From NCBI GenBank assembly GCA_027186245.1, contig CP114484.1, positions 11,108,001 to 11,172,000 on the forward strand: 64,000 nucleotides of DNA, written 5' to 3'. Of this stretch, positions 51,389 through 61,852 are shown piece after piece (position 1 is the first letter of the stretch; each line of letters opens with the position of its first letter). A program made the position numbers and the translations under genes. The notes beneath the pieces are model-generated. The model worked only from the letters and a program-made list of their open reading frames with translations, was not told the DNA's origin and did no database searches. This stretch comes from Coriaria nepalensis. Its lineage: Eukaryota; Streptophyta; Magnoliopsida; Cucurbitales; Coriariaceae.

Positions 51389-53105
51389 GTACAAAATTAC
51401 AAACTCTCCAATTGCCTCTCCTATTCTCCCAAAAGATCCCTTGTTGATTTGTACAGGTAGTACATTCGATTTTGGAACACACTGATGGTCATGTATCCCT
51501 TCAGATGAACTGAAATTTGCATTAATAATTTCACATCGACCGTGGGGATGATTGTCTTCATCCTCAAAAGTTCCAACATGTCGAATCTGATTGCTTAGAT
51601 TCTTTACTTGATTTGAAGATGGAGTTAGGAGAACAAAGCATAAATAACATGCATATTGAAGAATGGGTTGAGGAAAAGTTACCCTACTTCCGAGCAAAAG
51701 GGTCAAACAATCCACAACATATAGGGCGGCGCGAGTAGCTGCATTACTCGTACTTGCTCTTGCGGCGGGGAACATTGGGGCATATAGTATTTAAGCAATA
51801 GAAAGGATGGAGAGGGGCATGATGGAAATGATTAACTAAATGATGGAAAGGTCACTAGATGAGAGGATGGCGGCAGACATTGCGTCCGTTAGGGCTAAGG
51901 TGAGGGAAGAAGTCCTAGCCATGGAGATGGCTTGAGGGGACCCTCGATTGATGCATAATCCATAAAATTTGAGGTTGAAGGACAACCACATTCCTAGGGG
52001 AGAGAAGGCTCATTCGAAAGTAAACCTTGGGCCGGTTGAGGGTGGCTGACTTTAATAGACCAGCTCATGTCCAAGTATTTGCCATTATTAGGACACGCCT
52101 CACCTAGTGCCCACCCCCTCATAATGATAACGAGAAGACACTAGAAAAGAGAATCAAGGCTCTTGAGAGCAAGATGTGACAGAATTCCGCTTTGAAGCAA
52201 TAGCAGAATAGCCCATTCACATCGATAGTGATGAGTGCGACTCTCCCTAGAAAGTATAAGCCTCTTTTAATGGATAAATATATCGGGGTTGAGGATCATC
52301 ACGATCATATTGAATCTTACTTCTCCTCGATGAGCTAATGTGGCGAGCTTTCCATGCCCTTTTGAAGGAGTCAGCTATGTAGTGATATTGTACTTTGACT
52401 CCAGGTTAAATCAATTAATTTGTTGAGCTAAAGACACAGTTCATAGCCAACTAAATGAGGTCTAAAACTACTAGACTATCAGTCATCAACCGATGAATCT
52501 TGAAATAGTACCTGAGAGAATCTCTACTGGAGTATGTGGACAGGTTACACGCCGAAGTCATTCAAGTAGACCGACCCGAGGACATTAGTGTACTTCATGC
52601 CTTCCTCAGGGGGACGATCATTAAGAAGCTCACCAATAACTCTAGTTAGAAACCCTTCAACTCATATTCTGAAGGACGATGAGGGGGCGGGCCTTCAGAG
52701 AAAGCTACATCGATGAGCCCATAGGCGACCAAGCGGGACAGAGTCAATATAAACTTCTAGTAATGGTCTTGCTTTGATTGGTCCATGATGGCACCCTCGA
52801 CTAAGTCATCTTTACCAAACATGTCAAAGAAAAAGTTTGATGAACCTACTATAAATAAAGAGTCCAAACAAGCTAAAGCTCAAATTAAATTATAAGTCAA
52901 GAAGAAATAAGTCATATAAAAATTGGACAATTACTTGCAACCGATACTACCACGCGCTACTCAACATGCACCACCTTTTTTTTCTAATGCTTGTTAAACT
53001 TAGACACTCACTAAGAGATTCCCTCTAGAGGTAGAAGTATAGGATACACCATTACAAACTCTATAATTACTTCTCCTAATCTCCGAAAGAAACCCTAACT
53101 AATTC
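51389..53105 (+). mobile_element. Decayed Ty3/gypsy retrotransposon with gag remnant
   Basis: Two similar segments of about 65 bases, 51389-51456 and 53040-53105, share ATTACAAACTCT and the CTCCTA-TCTCC pattern, and look like the ends of the two LTRs. Between them (about 51840-52960) broken frames encode pieces of a gypsy-type gag. They include an N-terminal part of the type PRKYKPLLMDKYIGVEDHHD (near 52245-52305), then DRLHAEVIQVDRPED further on (about 52540-52585). Many stops and frameshifts are present. Pol seems absent, so it is a deleted or gag-only relic. It is on the plus strand and cannot encode working proteins. The outer limits are uncertain. Confidence 0.65.
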
Positions 53106-53109
53106 TAGC

Positions 53110-55015
53110 GTCATACTTAGGTCACAAGCAATAAGATTTAATAATAATAATCTATTTATTTAATGTTATTACCCCGTTGAGAGTACCAACGTCTAGTGGT
53201 GCACTGCACTCACTCCATTTGTAAAACTTTATAAGAAATATTAATAAATATATTGATAGGAGGTACTAGAGAGTAGAGAGACAGAGACAGAGACTTTTCA
53301 GACAAGATCGTTGACTCTTTATTCCGTGTCCTTCTTTCTGATTGGCCACCAGACAGATGAGGCAATGACACCATCTGGTTAAAATCTTAACACATGTCCT
53401 TTTAATCTTAATTAACAATATGTCGAAGCACCGTAGCTAATCCGTAGTAGGTCATCAAATTATTTTATTTCATTTTTTTTTTTGAAGTCAATAATAAAAG
53501 TGCAACTGCATGAGATAGATGCACCCAAATGGATAAAGCAGTCCTATTTTGAATACAGAACAAATATGTATATATACATGTATGTGACTTATCACCTTAT
53601 ATAAATAATTTCTATCTAAATAAATTTTATTTGTGGCATCGGAATTATTATTATTATTTTTTATATAATATATAATATGATAAATAAAAATATTATTTTT
53701 TAAATAATTATAATAAATTTAAATGTAACATAAATATTAATATATTAACGTGCGTATAAAGATTATCTCGTAACTAAAAAGAATTATCGAAGTAAAGCTA
53801 GAAATTATTTAAAAAGGTGGTAAGACAGAAGAAAGAAACCCGTGCTCTGATGGCGCCTGAACAGTCAGACAATGGAAGCTCCTAAAAAAGAGAACAACTC
53901 TACAATGTAAAGAAAATAACCTAACTCTCTAGTGTTCTGTTGCTGCTTTATACAGTGAATGGGAATGGGGTGTAGTGGATTACTGACTCAGACTACTCTC
54001 TCTCTCTCCTCTCTCTTTCTCACTCTAACAGATAACAAATCAAAAGAGATAATAACAAATCAAATGGATGGGTATCAAAGATTCCACTAGATATGAATTT
54101 TTGGGAAGAAGAGAGGGTGAATCAGGTTTCTTTTTTTCAGTCAATGAATGGTCTTTGATCTATATTGCATTTAAATTAACCACTTTTTAACCCCCCCCCC
54201 CCCCCCAATCTCTTCAAAAATAGTAAAAACTAGTCAAGAACATCTTAACGCTCTTTGCTTTCTCTACTTTTAACGCTCTTCGCTTCCTTTTTTCACTGCA
54301 CAAGATTTATTAATCAAAAAGAGAGATCCCAAGATCATTCCCTTCATTGAAGTCAATACCGAGAGAGAGATTTTTTTTTTTTAGGTGAACCGCTAAACAG
54401 AAGCATTAAGGTAATGAAATACAAATTAAGTATATATAATGAAATTTTGATAAATTAATATATTCAAAATTATAAACTACTTTCAATTGAACTGATGTGC
54501 GATTTTTATTATCAAAATTTATACCAAAAAGTAATAATAATTAATTCCTTTTTACTTTCATTTTTGTATAAGTTTATAACATCTGTACATTTCTTCTTAT
54601 TCCAAATCTCACCCTCAATATTATTCTTTTTTTGAATTTCTCCCCACTCTCTTGGAAACAACAACACATCTCTCTCTGTTTCCTTATAATACCACCCTAT
54701 CTTTCATTTGACACCAAAATTTCACTCCCACCAAAAAAAATATAAGTAAGATAATAGGGAACAAAATTTCCTCCCTCCCTTTACATCAAATATACAATAA
54801 TACCTCAAACCTCCTCTCCTCAAGGAAAAACAGTAACACCAAGGCCGTATCATAAAAACAAAAACAGCCATTAGAAAACCCCATCCGAGAATCTCCTTGT
54901 TCGGTCCTTAGTCCTTCGCTCTGACCACCACCTTGAATCTAGAAAATTCTAGAAGGTTTCGGATGCAACCGTTAATTTTCTGTCTCAAACTTAAATCGTG
55001 TTTTCCATAAACGTT
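53110..55015. other. Gene-poor DNA and 3' flank of the PIP5K gene
   Basis: AT-rich DNA with CT repeats near 53996-54030 and a pure 16-base C run at 54191-54206. No gene or RNA gene was recognised. The last few hundred bases, GC-richer from about 54850, are probably the 3' untranslated region of the kinase gene that ends at 55016. Confidence 0.5.
54191..54206. repeat. Poly-C run
   Basis: Sixteen consecutive C residues, unusual in an AT-rich plant genome where homopolymers are nearly all A or T. On the other strand it is a G tract that could form a quadruplex between molecules. Confidence 0.9.
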
Positions 55016-58000
55016 TTACTTGTCTTCCATAAATATTCTCCCAATGAAATCTTGGAACCTCCTTGAGTAGAACTTTGGATCAACAGCTGAGATTGAAGTA
55101 GGGTCCACTTGTAACGATTTGTAAGCATGCTCAAGTTTCTTGCTTATGTCGTAGTCTTGTAAGATGTCGATTATTCCAAAGTAGAGGACTACTTCGTGAA
55201 TTTCACCACTTCTAGAAGGGGTTAAATCGCTTATTCCACCGGGAGTGTACTGGTCGAAATCACTTCTCCGAGCCATCGGCTCTGCTCTCGCAGGCATATT
55301 AGCCCCTAATCTGATCAACGGCTTGCTGATATACAATAAATAGTAAAATAAATAAAGATGCCCCTTGAATTATGGATGCTTATTAAAAGAAAAACATTTA
55401 ATGAGATATTGTCTGTCCCACAAGCAACTGGTGGCTCTATAAAACAACTAACTCATAATTCAGAAACCAACTCATGTCGGACCCATTATTTAAAGACGAT
55501 CAGTTTCTGCTTGGGTAAATTATGGGCTAAATCAAGTTGGACAGGAGGAATAAAAGTCTCATCATTATTGAATTTTATTTTCATGCAATTGACTTTAAAC
55601 TAATATTTGAGGGTTCATATTAGAAATGAGAAGGAAAAACTCACCAGCCAGCTAAGATTCGGTCCATGTCCTGTAATTCTGCTTCAAGAAAGCGGCAGCC
55701 GCGCATAAATTTCTCATTCTGAAAAGAATCTTTGTTCCCTGAAAAACCAGACATAATTCAAACAATGACCTCCCAATACACTCATACGGGGAAATAAAAT
55801 TATATTACTCAGGATGAATAATGTGATATATTACCAGTTCGTAAAACAAATGGAGACAATCCCATTTTATCGTATGTGTTGTCATTGCGGAAGTGAATCC
55901 CAACTAGAAGACTGTAATCCATAATTCTCTCAGCTTCAAGGAACTCACAATCCACCCCAATTTGTCTGATCAAGTGTCATGTAAATTATACATGATTATA
56001 ATTACAGAGAGTAAAGGAGCCCTGTAAAATAATTATACATGATTCATAAGACATACTTGATAAGCTCTTGATACCAATTTTTCTGGAGACGAAAAACGTA
56101 ATTGAGATCAAGGTCCTTCAGAGTAGTGGTTTCATCAATATCCCTTTCAGGCATATCTGTAGTACGGCCATGGGAGGATCCTTTCAAGTCAAATCGTCTA
56201 TGGATTCGGTACTCAGAGCAGAACAAGTTGCCCATCACAATGAACCTCGTCTAGTTTCAATACAGAGTTCATGTGATTAGATACTAAAAGAAGAAGAAAA
56301 AAAAGAGAAAAAAAAGGAATTATGTATTACAACAGAATAAAATTAAGAAGATTTCTCTTGCACACCTTTTGTCCACCAATTGGTTTGACACAATGTACAC
56401 CGAAGAATTTGGTAAGAAGAGAGTTCTCGTATTTTGAAACGTGCTGGTAATAACTTGAAAGCATCCTTATAAGCACCTGAAAACAGACGAAGAGACTTAT
56501 GTAAGCAATAGACAAATCTCCACAAACGTGGCGCGATATAATGGTAAATTGCTAAATAGATAGATGAGGAAGTAGTAACCTTGACTTCTGATTTCTTGAC
56601 TGTTTTAATCATAAACCTGTCATCTTGAGTGAGGTAAAAGAAGCTTCCACTCTTCCCTGGAGAAGAAAGCTCCCTCAAAGCATCGTTTCCACAAATAGCT
56701 AGCATATAATCAGCTGGATCAATGCGGAACAACTCCCTCAATCGTCTGAAATAACAAAGATGGTCACAAAAAATATTCAAGGCCAAGTACTATGTATATA
56801 ACCCATTGAGTTGTTAAATAGCAGTAGAACTACATATTACCTAAACACCATGGGGCAGTAATCCTTCCAACGAAATTCAATCGATTGGTGAGGCGGTGTA
56901 AGCTTTGATCCTTCTGATGGAAATCTCGTCCAGAATTTCTCCTTTGGATCAAAATCGCTCTGCTTAAGGTTTCTAGGCATGGACGCATGCCTCCCAACAG
57001 AATACCTAGAATAGATACCAAGATTAAAAACCCAGACCACTCATAAGAAAATCAACAAGTTAAAGTTGAAGTATCTACAAAATTTACCTAATACCCAGCT
57101 GAAGATTAAGCATCAGCTCGTAATTTCTATGCCCTTTCGAGATCGTCTGGCCAGGCTTCTTCGCCTCCCCAATCGAACAGAAGGGACTTCTTCCAAACCG
57201 CCTAAACCCATCTGAATCCAAACTCAACCCATTCCTACACAACATTGAAGCCTCTACATTATCGATTATATCACAAGTTATATCCCCTGCTTCCCCATCA
57301 GATTCCCATATACAAATCCTGGGAAAATTGATCCTCTCTGTAGAACTCCCTCTGGAAAAATCAACAGAAGATCTCTTCCTTAACGTAACAGTCGTGTTCT
57401 CACTATCAGAAGAGCCATTGCTCTTGACGCTGTTATTACGCTCTGTGCCACCATTTCCAGGATAAAACTTCCCATTCAATTGCTTGTTCCAGCTGCCAAT
57501 ATAGCAGCTACCGTCTGGCCAGATGAAAACTCCGTCCCCTTTTGGAACACCGTTTTCCCACTGCCCATCGTAACGGTTTCCGTTCGCCCAAATCAACACA
57601 CCTTGACCTGAAATCACACCGTTCCTCCACTCTCCGACGTACTCGTTTCCATTTTTCCAGACATATCGGCCATTTCCGTCCTGGACGTTTTTCTTCCAGG
57701 TGCCTTCGTAGAAGTCCCCATTCATGTAACGCTTTCGGCCAAACCCTTGCTTCCAATCGGAGCTCCAGGATCCACGGTAGCTATCTCCTTCAGATCCGAT
57801 GAAGGTTCCGAAACCTTCCATCCGGCCGGACTTGAAATCGCCTTCATAGGTTGCTCCAGACGGCCATGAGAATTTTCCTTTGCCTGAGGCTTTGCCTCTT
57901 CTCCACTCACCTTCATACATGCACCCGTCGACCCAGAGATACTTCCCTGATCCGTGCGGCACACTTCCCGCGAAACTCCCAATGTAAAGATCTCCGTTGG

Positions 58001-58304
58001 GCAGTAGCTTCTCTACGGCGGCGGTGGTGACGGTGGCTGCTCCGTCCGGGTTAGCGACGGTGATGGTACTTACGGATGGTACCGTTGTTACAACAGTGGG
58101 TGCGACTCGTCTTGTACCAGCTGGAGATCGATTCCGACCAACAAGAACAACCGGCTGAGCAACACCCAGCTGCTCCTGATACGTCGTCGATATTGTATAA
58201 CTCTCCTTTTCTACTCTCTCCTTCCCCGACGATTTCTTCTTCTTGGAAGTGGTGGTGGAAACAACGTCGATGGGCCCGTCATCACACAGCAGTGCCTCGC
58301 GCAT
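55016..58304 (-). CDS. PIP5K: Phosphatidylinositol-4-phosphate 5-kinase with MORN repeats
   Basis: Makes PI(4,5)P2 from PI4P at the plasma membrane, controlling vesicle traffic, actin and polar growth. Eight exons on the minus strand: 58304-57088, 57005-56841, 56745-56580, 56476-56366, 56250-56057, 55965-55835, 55738-55645 and 55325-55016, giving 795 residues. After a variable, Lys-rich N-terminus come seven full MORN repeats (about residues 103-265) and a partial eighth, with the plant pattern Y-x-G-x-W-x-x-G-x-x-x-G-x-G. The kinase domain begins near [18 protein letters not shown]. It has the [12 protein letters not shown]-site motif, [12 protein letters not shown] (metal-binding region) and the activation loop [14 protein letters not shown]. 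Domain layout fits plant type I, subfamily B enzymes. An in-frame GTG at 58319 is not needed: the ATG at 58304 gives MREALL. Confidence 0.95.
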
Positions 58305-58800
58305 TTTCTTCAGCCTCACATAAACACTCCCTCCCTTTCTCCTCGTTCTTTCCTCACCTCTGCATTTCCACCTCCCGGTACGTCCCAGATTTCCGATATC
58401 TCAATCGCCGGAAGATCTCCGCCGTGCCTGAAACACCGTAAGTATTCCCGGCAACTATCTCTGGCTAGAATTCTCTTTCTTTTCTTTTTCCTCCTTGTAC
58501 CACTCGCTCTGAAACTTTCCTCGTTTCTGTTTTAGCTCTTTGCCTCTTTGTTGTGTTGGAAAACACAACGTCAAGAGATCAGAGCAAAAAAGAAACCAGA
58601 GAGAGAGAGAGAGAGAGAGGGTGCAAAGTAATAAAATAAATCAAAAAATTAGAGAGAGTAGAGTAGTGAACCGCCGGCTTTTCCTTGGAAGCGTGATATA
58701 TACCTACATGATACATGCATGGTATATACACCATAGAATATAGAATACAAACTTGGAAGAAAGAATGGCCAGCTCATCTAATTTATCTTCAGTAATGACG
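58305..58800 (-). promoter_or_regulatory. 5' leader and promoter of the PIP5K gene
   Basis: DNA upstream of the kinase start, fairly GC-rich to about 58440, with a (GA)n run at 58600-58619 that reads as CT-rich in the gene's direction, as often found near plant transcription starts. The exact start site and any leader intron cannot be fixed. Confidence 0.45.
58600..58619. repeat. (GA)n microsatellite in the PIP5K upstream region
   Basis: About ten GA units lie roughly 300 bases upstream of the PIP5K start. GA repeats near transcription starts can bind GAGA-type (BBR/BPC) factors in plants. Confidence 0.7.
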
Positions 58801-61560
58801 AATATACCCCTCTTTTTTGTCTCATCACACTACCTTCTCTTTTTGTATGTTAGCTCCTCCAATTCCCTACTTCCCAATCTCTCTTCCCTCTGATTTCATC
58901 GTGACGTGACGGAATCGCCTAGGATCCATCCACCTATGCCTTCCGCGCATAATATTTACTCCACTAACTTTCGCCTCTTCATTTTGTATTAATGTCGACA
59001 TTGCCATGCCTTCATCGTGATTTCTAAAAGTGGACCCCACGGATTCTGGGTCGGTGACGGGTGACCCGTCAGAATTTAATGAATAGGAATGTTCGAGGAA
59101 GAAAAACGATCGTTTTTGGCTCTTAATTAGAATTTAAAAGGCGGGATTAATGGGATTAATTAAATGTAAATTAATCCCAATTTCTGTGTTCTTTTTTTCT
59201 TAATGGAAATTGGCGGGTTATTTGTTGGATCTTTTAATGCATAAAGAATCTCGTTGATTTTGCTCGAATCTAGATTTTCAGTTTTAAAATGCAGTTTGTA
59301 GATATTACTACTCTGTCCATTTAAGTTCGGTGGTTAAAATATTCGGAACAGAATCAGATCTTGATCATGCAGACCGGCCATTGGCTTATTACTTTCTCCA
59401 ACCCGGGTTCTGAATTTCCGTTTGGCTTTTTATTTATTTTTTGTTGTTTTATTTATATATATATATATATATAGTATTTCTAAAGTATTTAATAAGAATA
59501 CTTTACTACTAAATGTGTACAACATTTAAAAAATAAGACAATAAAAAATAAAAAAAATAATTTTTACAACCTTCATTATTTGTATGGAATATCCGTGTAA
59601 GATGCTGACCAAGTATGTTCTAAATTTTCTATCATGAAGGATATTTTATATCCACCATTTTGGATTATTTATTTATTTATTTATTTTTAATATAATTTTG
59701 GCTAATTTGTGATTTCTTTCTGATACAATATAAATTATTTTCGTTCGAAAAACAAAAAAATAGAAGAGAAAAGAGACTTCGGCCATCTTTCCTAACGTTT
59801 TTTAAAATGTTTTTTACATTTTGAAATATAAAAATCGGTTTTGGGGAGGATAAGCTTATTTAATAACTATTTTTGTGTCGGTTTTATTTAAGAAATATTT
59901 TTCAAAAAATTGAAAAATATTTTGAAAAAAATAAAATACAAAAATCATAAATGCTGGTTTTATATATTTATATTTTTTTTTTTTAAATCTCTCTCCTTTT
60001 ATCTCTCTACTCTCTCTTTTTCTATTTTCTCTCGCACACACGATATTATAACTTCTAATTTTTTTTTAATGACAAAATTAAGATGATGAAACTCTCTGCA
60101 CATGATAATTATACTAATGAATTTGTAAAATTTCAATTACTCGTCCAAATGAATATGAATAAAAAATATATATGATAAAATAAAATAATAAAATAATAAA
60201 TGTAAAAAATAATATACCATTTTCTTCCTTAAAGTCTTATAGAGTATCAAATTCATTTACTTAAAAAATAAATATTAATATCCACATTCAACCGTAAAAA
60301 TAATAAATATTAATATCAGATATTAGTTTATTCTATGAATAAATGGGACTTTCGACATATCGAATAAACTAGCAATTATAAGTATGAGTTAGAGCTTCCT
60401 CTCATGCTTTTGATGGAATCATCGTTAACTCGACTTTCTCTCATGCTTTTCAATTCACGCTTTCAACTTTGGTTTAGAGTTTTTTGCTTGATATGAATGT
60501 CTGTATTTTTTGTATAAATTAAAGATATAATTTATGTTTTAATTGACTCTTGTTGATGAGACATATTTCGGTAACCTCTATTTTTATATTAGGTATCTAA
60601 AATGGAGGTTCAAAATTAAGTTTAAATTTAAACTTATAATAATATTATTAAATATTAATATTTCAGTTGAAATAAAAATTATATTAAAAAAATTTCAGCC
60701 ATAAAAAATCAAATTTAAAATACCAAATGAATTTCATAATTTTAAAAATATATTCCTTTTTTTAAAAAATAATTTTTTATAATCATTATAAAATGTAAAG
60801 AATTATGCTAGACATCGAGTGCTAGTAAGGTTAGGTTACTCACGTTAAAGATCAATGGAAAATTGAAATATTACTACCCATCTAATTACATTTTGTCGTC
60901 TTAAATATATTAGTTATCAATAATTTTTATACGGGTATTTAGAGTGGATACTAATAAATTTGTTTATTAAAATATTAATAAAATTAAGGGCCGGCGGCAA
61001 GCCAGTAACCATCCTCATCACCCCTTGTCTCCGCCGGAAGCTCGTTACTTCCTTAATGTCCTTTGTCTCCGCCCAAGCTCATTACTATGTCAAGGGTTCG
61101 GCGGGGCTGCTCTCAAACTTTTGGATCTTGAGCCCTCCTCCCTCTCTTCCTCATCTAAAAATGAGAAGCCAAATGATTTGCCGGTTGAAGATGTGAACGT
61201 GTATATACTCTTCGATGACGACAAGGCAGATAAATGAAGATACAATGCCATGAGTTATGTGCTGTGCTCTTAACTCCCATATATTAAAATGTTAAAAAGG
61301 CTTGAGATACTACATGTAGTTACCGATAATAATGGGATGAGTCACATGGGTGGAACAGAAGCAAGCTGATAATGCGACGTGATGTTCTTGATTTGACGTG
61401 TAAGTTTTTTTTGGTCATCATGAGAATTATTACATAAACAAGATAAAGCGATCGACATGTCGGTTTTATACGTTTATCGAAGTATTAAGAAGCTACTTAA
61501 CCGCTAATCATGTCCCTAGGAGTAAGATGAGTTCATATTTCTTTAGGACATGCAATAGCA
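58801..61560. other. Gene-poor AT-rich DNA
   Basis: No gene is supported. TA repeats occur at about 59455-59474. Most frames are short and featureless. A GC-richer island at about 60985-61240 holds two overlapping plus-strand frames (60960-61196 and 61025-61237); the second ends in an acidic stretch (LFDDDKADK) but has no recognised family, and may be a decayed exon. Confidence 0.45.
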
Positions 61561-61564
61561 TAAC

Positions 61565-61852
61565 ATAAACTTCGATATTTATCAATTATTATCACCTAAT
61601 CTGAATTAAGTCCGTCATTATAAGCTTTTGATTGACTTTTCTAAATTATTCTGTCTTCTAGTCTTGATATTATAACAAACATACTTTATATATATATATA
61701 TATATATTTATATATCTTACGAGATGCAAGGCATAAACTTCGATACTTATCGATGATTATCAGCTAATCTTAATTAAGTTGTCATTATAAGCTTTTGTTT
61801 GACTTTCCTAAATTATTTTTGTCTTCTTCTGTTGATATTAATAAACGTACTT
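61565..61852. repeat. Direct duplication of a 120-base segment
   Basis: Copy A (61565-61686) and copy B (61733-61852) both begin ATAAACTTCGATA, share CATTATAAGCTTTTG and GACTTTCCTAAATTATT-type words, and end AAACATACTT/AAACGTACTT. They are 166-168 bases apart with small differences, and a TA microsatellite and short spacer lie between them. No function is evident. Confidence 0.75.

Noticed and set aside
57508..57982. Extra frames inside the PIP5K first exon
   Set aside because: Shadows created by the repetitive MORN coding sequence.
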